Assembly (NCBI GenBank): GCA_947382625.1
Contig: CANDAG010000012.1
Location: forward strand, 39,451 to 103,450
Origin: an uncultured Lachnospiraceae bacterium
GTDB taxonomy: Bacteria > Bacillota > Clostridia > Lachnospirales > Lachnospiraceae
Direction: 5' to 3'
Length of the DNA: 64,000 bases
Shown: piece after piece, positions 51,142-60,261 of the stretch
Layout: every line of letters begins with the position of its first letter
Numbering within the stretch: the first letter of the stretch is position 1
Notes under the pieces: model-generated
What the model was told of the DNA's origin: nothing
Database searches by the model: none
The model's input: only the letters and a program-made list of their open reading frames with translations
Position numbers and translations under genes: made by a program

Positions 51142-52674
51142 TCACAGCACAAAAAACGTACAGCTTCCCGGTGCCAGTTCCACTTCTCCTGCTGCCTGGG
51201 TAACAGGTGCAAGCTCGGGAAGCGCATTATCATCCCCCAGCACCAGCGGATTTCCGTTTAATGTCATCACGGTAGCACGCATATTGCCGTTTTCTCCGGC
51301 TAAGGTGTAGCGCTCTGCTTCCTTAGGCAGGGTAACGGTAGTGGTTTCCGTCAGGGAATTATTGATCACAAGATAGACAACGCCATCCTTGCCATCTTTG
51401 CGGGAGTGCACATAAACATGAGCTCCCTCTCTGATCTGTTCTTCGGAATCATAAACAGTAGTTCCCATCAAACGGTTCCACAAAAGAACAGCAAAATAAT
51501 TGGGCCGGGGATCAAATACCTGGCGGGCAAGGAAACCATAGTCTGAAGAGGCCAGGGTATTGTGGAAGATCACCCCATTGGTAATGGATGCAAATCCTCC
51601 CAGTTCATTTAAGGTTCTCAGCACATCCAGATAAGTAGAAGCCCAGGTATCGCCACCGCCGCCTGCATCTCCGGATTCCGTCACCCACATTTCCCCGCCG
51701 GGGCAATATTTGTCGCGCATAGGCACATAGGTATTGGCAAAATTAAGGGCTGTCATAAGATAAGGCTCGCTGCTCGCCTCCTCTGCCGACCAGTGTGCAT
51801 TCGGCATTACAGAGGCAAGACGGTCTGAAACGCCATTATAATAATGATAGCTGAATACATCCAATGGCTCTTTCGTTCCCTCCATCAGATCCGCACAGTC
51901 GCAGGTACCCTTCACAAGCTGCTCCACTCCGCCGCTCTTCTTATCTGAGCTTCCCCTTCCAAAGGAAATATTATCTCCACCAGTGGTGCTCGGTCCTACA
52001 CAGATGCAATCCGGGTAGTTGGCACGCAGCCAGCCAAAGAACAGATCCTGATCTCTACGGTAATCTGCCGGAGTGTAGCCCTTGGGAAATCCTGTCTCCT
52101 CCATCATGTTGGGCTCATTGGCAAATTCCGCAGCATTGATGGGTACTCCATACTCTTTGCTTAAAGAGAAAAGCTTCTCGGCCTCCGCCGGATGCCATGG
52201 TTCATCCGCCGAGTGAAGTCCCGGGCAGTTAGCTACGGAAACGATCAGCTTTGCGCCGATGGCTTTCACAAAATCCAACACTCCGATCCACTGCTCTCTG
52301 GTCAGTACATTCAAATATCCTTCCGGCACCTGGCCATTTGTGCTCCCGTCAAAATCATAATAAGTCTTGGTAGCCCATGTGCCGGAAACACGCACCCAGG
52401 CAGGACCTAAATACTTCGCAAGCTTGCGGAGTTTTTCATTGTAAAGGTCGATGGGAGGATAAACCTGCATCAGATCTTTGTACATAGAAGTGATGCCGTC
52501 ACCGGAGGCTTCCACCTTAAATTCCTCTGTGCCTGCGATCTGCTCCGGGGTGTAAGCTTTCCAGAAGGTTCCCCCTGTCACTTCCGCAAATTCCACATTG
52601 TAGGACATGAGCATGGGATTCATTTCACGTAAGGGAGTCAGTCCCCCTGCTTTTAATTTGACAAATTCAGCCAT
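51142..52674 (-). CDS. GH79-like glycoside hydrolase (heparanase/beta-glucuronidase type)
   Basis: A 510-residue protein with a (beta/alpha)8 barrel and a C-terminal beta domain. The acid/base glutamate is in AAEFANEPNMM (Glu187) and the nucleophile candidate in EMWVTESGDAGGG (Glu333), the spacing and motifs of clan GH-A family 79. Family 79 enzymes act on glucuronides and heparan-type glycans. There is no signal peptide, so it should act on imported oligosaccharides in the cytosol. It lies between rpsO and carB, in an operon that normally has neither. Start ATG follows GGAGAAAGGG. Confidence 0.82.
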   Translation of the reverse strand: MAEFVKLKAGGLTPLREMNPMLMSYNVEFAEVTGGTFWKAYTPEQIAGTEEFKVEASGDGITSMYKDLMQVYPPIDLYNEKLRKLAKYLGPAWVRVSGTWATKTYYDFDGSTNGQVPEGYLNVLTREQWIGVLDFVKAIGAKLIVSVANCPGLHSADEPWHPAEAEKLFSLSKEYGVPINAAEFANEPNMMEETGFPKGYTPADYRRDQDLFFGWLRANYPDCICVGPSTTGGDNISFGRGSSDKKSGGVEQLVKGTCDCADLMEGTKEPLDVFSYHYYNGVSDRLASVMPNAHWSAEEASSEPYLMTALNFANTYVPMRDKYCPGGEMWVTESGDAGGGGDTWASTYLDVLRTLNELGGFASITNGVIFHNTLASSDYGFLARQVFDPRPNYFAVLLWNRLMGTTVYDSEEQIREGAHVYVHSRKDGKDGVVYLVINNSLTETTTVTLPKEAERYTLAGENGNMRATVMTLNGNPLVLGDDNALPELAPVTQAAGEVELAPGSCTFFVL

Positions 52675-52721
52675 ACTTTTCCCTTTCTCCTTTCATTTTG
52701 TGTGTTTTTATGTTAACAATA

Positions 52722-55700
52722 TTACTTTTCATGGATCTCCCCGTGCAGCTCCTGCAGAGACTTCACCTCGCTGCTTTTATGAGTCTTCAGATAATGGATT
52801 CCCTCGGCAGTCACTCTTGCGGCAGCTACCGTTGTAATGTACGGCGCTTTTGCCTTGATAGCCGCCTTGCGCAGATAGCTGTCATCATGTACGCTGTCCT
52901 TACCCACCGGTGAATTGATGATCAGGTCAAAATCGCCGTTGGTGATCATATCTCCCACGTTAGGTCGTCCTTCATAAAGCTTCTTTGCCTTCACGGCGGG
53001 AATGCCGGCAGCCGTGATCAGATTATAGGTTCCTTCCGTAGCCACGATCGAAAATCCGTCCTCAGCCAGGCTTCTGGCCACCTCTACCACTTCGTCCTTA
53101 TCCTTTTTGTTTACGGAAATAAGCACCCTGCCTTCCAGAGGCAGCTTGGACTGAACTGCTTCCTGGGCCTTAAAGAAGGCCTCTCCGTATGACCGGGACA
53201 GACCCAGCACCTCGCCGGTGGAACGCATCTCCGGCCCTAAAATGGGGTCTACCTCTGGGAACATATTAAAGGGGAATACCGCCTCCTTTACCCCGTAATT
53301 GGGGATCACCTGTTCCTTCAGCTCCGGTACAGGGGAGGGACGTCCTGTCAGCTCTGAAGTGATGATATCTGTGGCGAGGGGCACCATACGGATATTGCAC
53401 ACCTTGGATACCAGAGGTACTGTACGGGAAGCTCTGGGATTGGCCTCCAACACAAATACCTTGCCGTTTTCGATGGCGTACTGCATATTCATCAGTCCTT
53501 TTACATGCATTTCCTCCGCGATCCTTCTGGTATATTCCTTGATGGTCTCCACACTTTCCTCGGGGATATGGACGGAGGGAATGATGCAGGCAGAATCTCC
53601 GGAATGGATACCGGCAAGCTCAATGTGTTCCATCACTGCAGGCACAAAGGCATGGGCACCGTCACTGATGGCATCCGCTTCGCATTCTAAGGCATGGTTC
53701 AAAAACCGGTCGATGAGAATCGGCCGGTCCGGCGTCACCCCCACTGCGGCCTTCATATATTCGGTCATACTTGTCTCGTCATAAACCACTTCCATTCCCC
53801 TGCCCCCAAGCACGTAGGAAGGGCGCACCATTACCGGATATCCGATGCTCTCCGCAATGGCAAGAGCCTCCTCCACGGTAGTGGCCATACCGGATTCCGG
53901 CATGGGAATATCCAGCTTCTCCATCATGGCGCGGAACTGATCCCGATCCTCTGCCAGATCGATGACAGAAGGCGAAGTTCCCAGGATCCTGACGCCGTTC
54001 TTTTCCAGCTCGGACGCCAGGTTTAAAGGTGTCTGACCGCCAAACTGAGCGATCACGCCCAGAGGCTTCTCTTTGTTATAAATACTCAGAACATCCTCCA
54101 ATGTAAGAGGCTCAAAATACAGCTTGTCTGAGGTATCATAATCAGTGGATACCGTCTCCGGATTACAGTTGACAATGATGGTCTCAAAGCCCAGCTTCTT
54201 AAGTGCCATGGCCGCATGGACGCAGCAGTAGTCAAACTCGATCCCCTGTCCGATGCGGTTGGGGCCGCCTCCTAAGATCATGATCTTCGGCTTTTCCTCA
54301 TTGATCGGGTTCTTATCAGGAGCATTATAGGTAGAATAAAAATAGGCGCTGTTCTCTGTACCGCTGACATGAACGCCCTCCCAGGCTTCCTCCATGCCCA
54401 GGGCGATACGGCGGCTTCGGATCTCATCCTCCGGGATCTCAAGGAGCTGGCTTAAATATTTGTCGGCAAATCCGTCCTTCTTGGCCGCGATCAGCATTTC
54501 ATCTGTGGGCAGGCTTCCCTTATATGCAAGGAGCGCCTCTTCCTCCTCCACCAGTTCCTTCATCTGTTCGATAAAGTAAGCCTTCACCCTGGTGATCTCA
54601 TGGATCTCATCCACGGAAGCCCCCTTGCGCAGCGCCTCGTACATCAGGAAATGACGCTCACTGGAGGGTGTGATCAGCCTTTTTAGCAGCTCTTCTTTCG
54701 ATAATGTATCAAAATCTTTGGCGTGTCCCAATCCGTAACGCCCTGTCTCCAGGGAACGGATCGCCTTCTGAAACGCTTCCTTATAAGTCTTGCCGATACT
54801 CATGACCTCGCCTACTGCCCGCATCTGGGTTCCCAGCTTGTCCTCCACGCCCTTGAACTTCTCAAAGGCCCAACGTGCAAATTTGATCACCACATAATCG
54901 CCGTCCGGCACATACTGATCCAGGGTGCCATACTTACCACAGGGAATCTCCTTCAGGGTAAGGCCCGCTGCCAGCATGGACGATACCAGTGCAATGGGAA
55001 AGCCTGTAGCCTTGGAGGCCAGCGCGGAAGAACGGGAGGTCCGGGGATTGATTTCAATGACAATGATCCTGTCCGTCACCGGGTCATGAGCAAACTGCAC
55101 GTTGGTCCCGCCGATCACCTGTACGGATTCCACGATCTTATAGGCCTGTTCCTGCAGCCGCTTCTGGCACTCCTCTGAAATGGTAAGCATGGGCGCTGAA
55201 CAGAAGGAATCCCCGGTATGTACTCCAAGAGGATCGATATTTTCAATAAAGCATACGGTAATGATATTGTTATCCGCATCCCGCACCACCTCGAGCTCCA
55301 GCTCCTCCCAGCCGAGAATGGATTCCTCCACCAGAACCTGCCCTACCAGGGAGGCCTGAAGCCCTCTGGCACACACGACCCTCAGCTCATCCCGGTTGTA
55401 TACCAGGCCGCCTCCGGCTCCGCCCATGGTATAGGCAGGACGAAGAACCACCGGATACCCCAGCTGTTCTGCAATGGCAAGGGCTTCCTCCACAGAATAG
55501 GCCACTTCGCTGCGGGCCATCTCGATCCCCAGCTCATTCATGGTCTTCTTAAACTCGATCCTGTCTTCTCCCCGCTCAATGGCATCCACCTGTACACCGA
55601 TAACCTTCACGTTGTATTTATCCAGAACGCCTGCCTTATTTAATTCTGCGCATAAATTAAGCCCTGACTGCCCTCCCAGATTTGGGAGCAGTGCGTCGGG

Positions 55701-55946
55701 GCGTTCCTTTGCAATGATCTGCTCCAGGCGTTCTACATTAAGAGGCTCAATATAGGTCACATCCGCTGTTTCCGGATCTGTCATGATCGTTGCCGGATTG
55801 GAATTGACAAGCACGATCTCATAGCCCAGCTTACGAAGGGCCTTGCATGCCTGTGTTCCCGAATAGTCAAACTCACATGCCTGTCCAATAATGATAGGAC
55901 CGGAACCAATGATCAATACCTTATGAATATCTGTTCTTTGTGACAT
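52722..55946 (-). CDS. carB: Carbamoyl-phosphate synthase large subunit
   Basis: A 1074-residue enzyme, full length: two ATP-grasp halves (GSGPIIIGQACEFDYSGTQA and GGGPNRIGQGIEFDYCCVHA), with GYPVVLRPAYTMGGAGGG and GYPVMVRPSYVLGGRGME, and a C-terminal MGS-like allosteric domain (about 935-1074). It makes carbamoyl phosphate for pyrimidines and arginine. carA, which supplies ammonia from glutamine, is not adjacent. The ATG at 55946 follows GGAGG with six bases between. Confidence 0.97.
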   Translation of the reverse strand: MSQRTDIHKVLIIGSGPIIIGQACEFDYSGTQACKALRKLGYEIVLVNSNPATIMTDPETADVTYIEPLNVERLEQIIAKERPDALLPNLGGQSGLNLCAELNKAGVLDKYNVKVIGVQVDAIERGEDRIEFKKTMNELGIEMARSEVAYSVEEALAIAEQLGYPVVLRPAYTMGGAGGGLVYNRDELRVVCARGLQASLVGQVLVEESILGWEELELEVVRDADNNIITVCFIENIDPLGVHTGDSFCSAPMLTISEECQKRLQEQAYKIVESVQVIGGTNVQFAHDPVTDRIIVIEINPRTSRSSALASKATGFPIALVSSMLAAGLTLKEIPCGKYGTLDQYVPDGDYVVIKFARWAFEKFKGVEDKLGTQMRAVGEVMSIGKTYKEAFQKAIRSLETGRYGLGHAKDFDTLSKEELLKRLITPSSERHFLMYEALRKGASVDEIHEITRVKAYFIEQMKELVEEEEALLAYKGSLPTDEMLIAAKKDGFADKYLSQLLEIPEDEIRSRRIALGMEEAWEGVHVSGTENSAYFYSTYNAPDKNPINEEKPKIMILGGGPNRIGQGIEFDYCCVHAAMALKKLGFETIIVNCNPETVSTDYDTSDKLYFEPLTLEDVLSIYNKEKPLGVIAQFGGQTPLNLASELEKNGVRILGTSPSVIDLAEDRDQFRAMMEKLDIPMPESGMATTVEEALAIAESIGYPVMVRPSYVLGGRGMEVVYDETSMTEYMKAAVGVTPDRPILIDRFLNHALECEADAISDGAHAFVPAVMEHIELAGIHSGDSACIIPSVHIPEESVETIKEYTRRIAEEMHVKGLMNMQYAIENGKVFVLEANPRASRTVPLVSKVCNIRMVPLATDIITSELTGRPSPVPELKEQVIPNYGVKEAVFPFNMFPEVDPILGPEMRSTGEVLGLSRSYGEAFFKAQEAVQSKLPLEGRVLISVNKKDKDEVVEVARSLAEDGFSIVATEGTYNLITAAGIPAVKAKKLYEGRPNVGDMITNGDFDLIINSPVGKDSVHDDSYLRKAAIKAKAPYITTVAAARVTAEGIHYLKTHKSSEVKSLQELHGEIHEK

Positions 55947-55987
55947 AAACATCCTCCAATCTGAATTCTTTGACAGCTTACCCAACA

Positions 55988-56030
55988 AACGGCGAAATTG
56001 GCTCTCCCCTGATCACCGAATTTCGCCGTT
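55988..56030 (-). terminator. Strong hairpin between the NlpC/P60 gene and carB
   Basis: AACGGCGAAATT (55988-55999) and AATTTCGCCGTT (56019-56030) are exactly complementary, loop of 19 bases. The following minus-strand sequence has only TTTGTT, so it could be a terminator of the upstream gene or an attenuator ahead of carB. Confidence 0.6.
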
Positions 56031-56098
56031 CCTTATTTTATCATCAGATATGCAAAGGTGTCAATTCTGACTCTCATGCATACCATAATAAATTTCAA

Positions 56099-57184
56099 TT
56101 AATCCTGCAGGATCCTCACCATCTTATGAGGCGTCCTGTAATTATAAGAAGAAATCTTGATCCCTGTCTTGGGACTGCTGGCATGGATCACCTGACCGCC
56201 TCCGATATAGATGGCTACATGGTTGACCGTACCGCCCTTTGCATAAAATACCAGGTCTCCCGGCTGAAGCTCTGAAGCGCTGATGCTTGTCCCCATTCCG
56301 GACTGCGCTCTTGAAGAGTGAGGCAGGGAAACGCCGTACTTACTGAATACGCTCAGGACAAAGCCGGAGCAGTCTGCACCCTTTGTAAGGCTTGTGCCGC
56401 CCCACACATAAGGATTACCCAAAAACTGCTTTGCATACTGACACAGATCCACTCTCACATCCGAGACGCCCTGACCATACATAAGCTCCGTCATGGTGAT
56501 GGCCGTATTCAGATCGGACTTCACTTCCACATAATCGGCGGAAACAAAAACCTCCTCGTCATCTAAGTACACCCTGATCCATCCGTCATCCTGGATCTCC
56601 ACGATGTCAAGGATCTCACCGGAGGCCACCTGAGTCACTACCTCTGCATCCGTGTTAGGCTCCTCCCGGATATTGAGTCCGTCTGCCGTGGATACGGCAA
56701 TGGCGGAAGCCAGCTCCTGCCCTTTCTTCTTGGCGTCAAAGCCTGTCAGAAGGTATTCCTCCTTTACATAACCCTCCACCTTGCCGGACTTGATGTAAGC
56801 CCATCCGTTCTCACTGCTTATGATCTCGCAGGCAGCATTCTTAGGAAGCTTCCCTACCAGCTTTCCGGATTCATCCGGCTCCTGCCGGATGTTCAGGTTA
56901 TTTTCTTCTACATTACAGATTCCCAGATGAGTGTATCCCCACAGAGCTCCCTCTGCATTTTTGGCGATCTCTACATACTCTACCTTTGTCAGGGGAGAGA
57001 TAAATAAATCCCCGATCCCTGCAGTCAGGAAATCCTGCGTATCGTCAATTTCTTTTGTTTCTTCATTATATATGGTGTTATCATATGTATGTTCATTTAA
57101 TTCTGCAGCCTGCACACATAAAGGCTCTCCCAAAAGCATCAGAGTTGTAAGTACACAGGCGCCGCGCATCATATTCTTTTTCAA
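56099..57184 (-). CDS. Secreted SH3/NlpC-P60 cell-wall peptidase
   Basis: A 361-residue protein. A signal peptide (MRGACVLTTLMLLGEPLCVQA) is followed by two bacterial SH3 domains (about 85-145 and 160-215; e.g. LNIRQEPDESGKLVGKLP and LNIREEPNTDAEVVTQVASG) and an NlpC/P60 domain with the triad Cys272 (GADCSGFVLSVF), His322 (VNHVAIYIGGG) and His334 (VIHASSP). It should cut D-glutamyl-diamino acid bonds in peptidoglycan peptides. The start is TTG, six bases after GGAGG. A consensus promoter and a WalR-type box lie upstream. Confidence 0.92.
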   Translation of the reverse strand: MKKNMMRGACVLTTLMLLGEPLCVQAAELNEHTYDNTIYNEETKEIDDTQDFLTAGIGDLFISPLTKVEYVEIAKNAEGALWGYTHLGICNVEENNLNIRQEPDESGKLVGKLPKNAACEIISSENGWAYIKSGKVEGYVKEEYLLTGFDAKKKGQELASAIAVSTADGLNIREEPNTDAEVVTQVASGEILDIVEIQDDGWIRVYLDDEEVFVSADYVEVKSDLNTAITMTELMYGQGVSDVRVDLCQYAKQFLGNPYVWGGTSLTKGADCSGFVLSVFSKYGVSLPHSSRAQSGMGTSISASELQPGDLVFYAKGGTVNHVAIYIGGGQVIHASSPKTGIKISSYNYRTPHKMVRILQD

Positions 57185-57199
57185 AGCAAACCTCCATAG

Positions 57200-57236
57200 C
57201 TGTCACAATTGTTACAGATATTACAAAATTGTTACA
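57200..57236 (-). promoter_or_regulatory. WalR-type boxes in the leader of the NlpC/P60 gene
   Basis: On the minus strand TGTAAC-AATTT-TGTAAT (57236-57220) fits the WalR consensus TGTWAH-N5-TGTWAH exactly. A second, imperfect copy TGTAAC-AATTG-TGACAG follows (57216-57200). Both lie downstream of the -10, a repressing position in B. subtilis. Confidence 0.6.
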
Positions 57237-57249
57237 AACCAACAATGCC

Positions 57250-57278
57250 ATTATAACAAGTAACTCTATGGATGTCAA
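57250..57278 (-). promoter_or_regulatory. Consensus sigma-A promoter of the NlpC/P60 gene
   Basis: TTGACA (57278-57273), a 17-bp spacer and TATAAT (57255-57250) on the minus strand: a perfect match, about 65 bp upstream of the start codon. Confidence 0.85.
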
Positions 57279-57308
57279 ATATCTCCCTTTGATTTTTTCA
57301 GGAATTTT

Positions 57309-58250
57309 TTAGGAATTAGTCAAGTCCCCATTTTTTGTGTGAAAAATCCGCCCTTCGGCGATATCCGCCTCCATCTGCCTCTTTAAGCCGGACACGTCCG
57401 CAAATTTCTGTTCCGGACGTTTAAACTGTAACAATTCCGTCACAATTTCTCTTCCGTACATATCTCCCTCAAAGTCATAGAGATAGGTTTCCACACTGAC
57501 CGTATCCGTATCATTGACCGTGGGCTTTTGGCCGATATTGGTAATACCGGGATAACGGCCTTCCTCAGTACATACCATGGCATAATACACGCCTTTTGGC
57601 GGCAACAGCTTTTCCTTTGGCGGATAGAGATTCAGGGTGGGCATTCCAAGACGCCTGCCTAATTTTCGTCCCTCCTCCACTCTTCCCTCAAAGCTGTAAT
57701 ATCTGCCAAGCAGCTTTTGCACTGTTTCCATATGGCCTTTTTCCACTTCCTCCCGGACATAGGTGGAGCTGATCTCCCGGCTGCCTTCCCTCATTTTTTT
57801 GATGATCTGGAGCCGATAGCCATAACGCTCTGAGAGCCTCTCCAAAAGTCCCCGGTTTCCTTCTCCTCCGCGTCCAAAGGTAATGTCCTCCCCCGCCGCC
57901 AGGTAAGCTGTCCGCATCTGTGCTGCCAGATATTGTTTGACGAATTTTTCCGGCTCTGTAGCCGCCGTTTCCCGATTCAGAGGAAATTCGATCAGGATAT
58001 CAACCCCTGCTTCCTCAAAAAGCTTTCTCTTTTCCTGCCTGGTGGTGATCTCCTCCCCGGAGGACTGTCCAAAAAAGACCGCCGCTGAAGGATGGAAGGT
58101 AAAAACCACCGCCTTAAGCCCTTGCTCCTTTTGCTTCAGGATGCAGGAAAGCAGCTCTCGATGCCCTCTGTGGATCCCGTCAAACTTCCCGAGAGTAACA
58201 GCGGAGGGCTTCTCCAGCCAAAATTCTGTGGTATCGCAAATTATCTCCAT
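57309..58250 (-). CDS. ribF: Bifunctional riboflavin kinase/FAD synthetase
   Basis: About 313 residues. The N-terminal FAD synthetase domain has VTLGKFDGIHRGHRELL and AAGEDITFGRGGEG; the C-terminal flavokinase domain has GRRLGMPTLNLYPPKEKLLP, GVYYAM and GITNIGQKPTVND. It converts riboflavin to FMN and FAD. The ATG at 58250 follows GGAGGAAGCC; an ATG four codons earlier overlaps the truB stop (TAATG). Last gene of the infB-rbfA-nrnA-truB-ribF operon. Confidence 0.96.
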   Translation of the reverse strand: MEIICDTTEFWLEKPSAVTLGKFDGIHRGHRELLSCILKQKEQGLKAVVFTFHPSAAVFFGQSSGEEITTRQEKRKLFEEAGVDILIEFPLNRETAATEPEKFVKQYLAAQMRTAYLAAGEDITFGRGGEGNRGLLERLSERYGYRLQIIKKMREGSREISSTYVREEVEKGHMETVQKLLGRYYSFEGRVEEGRKLGRRLGMPTLNLYPPKEKLLPPKGVYYAMVCTEEGRYPGITNIGQKPTVNDTDTVSVETYLYDFEGDMYGREIVTELLQFKRPEQKFADVSGLKRQMEADIAEGRIFHTKNGDLTNS

Positions 58251-58261
58251 GGCTTCCTCCA

Positions 58262-59206
58262 TTACCCTTCCGGCAAAAACATTTTCACCGGCACAAGCAA
58301 TCCTCTCTCTCCATCATATCTGTAGACCCCATAAAAAACCCCTTCATGGCTGTACACCCTGAATTCCTGTCCCGGACCGGGCTTTTGTCTCTCCCTCAAA
58401 TCCTGCTCCGAATGAGGCTTCTGATTCCCGACAGCAAGGGGCCCTGGATTTAACTGATTTCCGTTTTTAAGTGCCTTGAAATCTGCCTCACGGGCCTGAA
58501 ACATCGGTAACTGCCCAAACATCTCTTCCACCGGGATCACAGCTTCCGAAAGCCTGCCTTCATCAGCCAGCTCCTGCAGCTTTTCCAGCGGATAAGAGTC
58601 CTCTATCTTAAATTCCCCTGCTCTGGTCCTTTTCAGGGATGTCATCACCCCGCCGCAGCCAAGAGCCTGTCCCATGTCATGGCACAGCGTCCGGATATAG
58701 GTTCCCTTAGAGCAGGAGACCCTGATGGTGTACTCAGGATGGTTCTCCTCCAGAAGGTCAATGGCATAAATAGTGACCGGTCTCGGCGCTCTCTCCACTT
58801 CCTTCCCTGCTCTTGCAAGATCGCACAGCTTTTTCCCATTTACCTTGAGAGCCGAGTACATGGGAGGAACCTGCATGATCTCCCCCGTAAAGGAAGCGAT
58901 CACCTTTTTAACCTCCCCGACAGATACAAAAACTTCCCTTTCCTCCAGCACCCTGCCGGAAATATCCTGGGTGTCGGTGACCAGCCCCAGACGAAAATCA
59001 GCAATATATTCCTTCTGTCTGTCCGTCAGCATATCGCAGAGCCTGGTGCCGTTTCCAAGACATACAGGAAGAACCCCTACCGCATCCGGGTCAAGGGTTC
59101 CTGTATGTCCGATCCTTTTCTGTTTACAAATACCGCGAAGCTTCGCCACCACATCATGAGATGTGAAGCCTGCTTCTTTATATACATTGATGATTCCGTG
59201 GTACAT
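58262..59206 (-). CDS. truB: tRNA pseudouridine(55) synthase TruB
   Basis: A 314-residue protein with the catalytic aspartate in GHTGTLDPDAVGVLPVCLG, then YIADFRLGLVTDTQDISG and VPPMYSALKVNGKKL, and a C-terminal PUA-like region. It isomerises U55 of tRNA. Start ATG follows GGAAGG. It ends one base into the ribF reading frame. The insertion between the catalytic and PUA parts (about 255-290, KPHSEQDLRERQKPGPGQ) is polar and may be a loop. Confidence 0.96.
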   Translation of the reverse strand: MYHGIINVYKEAGFTSHDVVAKLRGICKQKRIGHTGTLDPDAVGVLPVCLGNGTRLCDMLTDRQKEYIADFRLGLVTDTQDISGRVLEEREVFVSVGEVKKVIASFTGEIMQVPPMYSALKVNGKKLCDLARAGKEVERAPRPVTIYAIDLLEENHPEYTIRVSCSKGTYIRTLCHDMGQALGCGGVMTSLKRTRAGEFKIEDSYPLEKLQELADEGRLSEAVIPVEEMFGQLPMFQAREADFKALKNGNQLNPGPLAVGNQKPHSEQDLRERQKPGPGQEFRVYSHEGVFYGVYRYDGERGLLVPVKMFLPEG

Positions 59207-59229
59207 TCTCTTACCTTCCGTCCAAGCTG

Positions 59230-60186
59230 TTACTCTGTCTTTATCTGTACTGCGATCCGGCTGGAAAGATTGTTCACAATATCATGGAAGGTTCCCCGCA
59301 TGGTAGCTCCTGCCGCCCTTACATGACCGCCGCCGCCAAAGAACTCTGCAACCTTCGCCACATCCACCTGACCGTTAGAACGCAGGCTCACCTTATATTC
59401 CATCACATCCGTCTGGTACATAAAAATGGCGCATTCCACACCTTTGGTATTCTTAAGCTGACTCACGATCCCGTCAAGGTCATGAGGCTCCGCCCTGTAA
59501 AAATTCATGGTCTTTTTGTCCAGCATACTGACCACGCATTTGCCGTTCATGAACAGAATGCTCTCAAGCAGGGCTCTTCCCAGAATCTGATTTTGGATGT
59601 AGGTCTTCTCGTAAAAGGTTTCCTCGATCAGTCTGGAAAAATCAAGCCCATAGGAGATCAGCTCTGCCGCCGCCTTTAAGGTAGACGCTGCTGTATTGGA
59701 GTACTGAAAAACTCCTGTATCATGGATAATACCTATGTATAGAGCTCTGGCAATGTCCTCGTCCAGATCCGACTTATCCTCTATCAGATCATAGATCAGC
59801 TCGCTGGTGGAGCTTGCCCCGGGCACAATATGATTCAGATCCCCGCAGCCGCTGTTGCTCACATGATGATCGATATTGATCCTCTTTCCGGCTCCGTCAA
59901 AATATTTCTCACCTTCCCCCAAACGTTCCTTTGAGGTATCCAGTGCAAAAAACACGTCGAATTTTTCCACATCTGTGACAAAATCCGTATGTATCTCATC
60001 AATATCCTTTATGCAGGAAAAAATATCCGCAGGTTTTTCAAGCAGCACCTGCACCTTCGCGTCCGGACATACCTTTTTCAGATAAAGATAAAGCCCCATC
60101 ACAGACCCGACGCAGTCGCCATCAGGCCGTATATGACCGCTGATCCCAATGGTCAGCGCATCTTTTACTTCTTCGTATAATTTCAT
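59230..60186 (-). CDS. nrnA: DHH-family bifunctional oligoribonuclease/PAP phosphatase NrnA
   Basis: About 318 residues with the DHH motifs: GISGHIRPDGDCVGSVMGLY, FALDTSKERLG, RINIDHHVSNSG, IIHDTGVFQYSNT, and the DHHA1 block FGGGGHVRAAGA. It degrades short RNAs and dephosphorylates pAp with Mn2+. The ATG at 60186 follows GGAGGGTTGAAT. It lies between rbfA and truB as in other clostridia. Confidence 0.94.
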   Translation of the reverse strand: MKLYEEVKDALTIGISGHIRPDGDCVGSVMGLYLYLKKVCPDAKVQVLLEKPADIFSCIKDIDEIHTDFVTDVEKFDVFFALDTSKERLGEGEKYFDGAGKRINIDHHVSNSGCGDLNHIVPGASSTSELIYDLIEDKSDLDEDIARALYIGIIHDTGVFQYSNTAASTLKAAAELISYGLDFSRLIEETFYEKTYIQNQILGRALLESILFMNGKCVVSMLDKKTMNFYRAEPHDLDGIVSQLKNTKGVECAIFMYQTDVMEYKVSLRSNGQVDVAKVAEFFGGGGHVRAAGATMRGTFHDIVNNLSSRIAVQIKTE

Positions 60187-60261
60187 ATTCAACCCTCCAT
60201 GCATCTACTCGCTCCCAACTGCGCATCTTCCGATACGCATACTACTATAAAAATCATGAGC

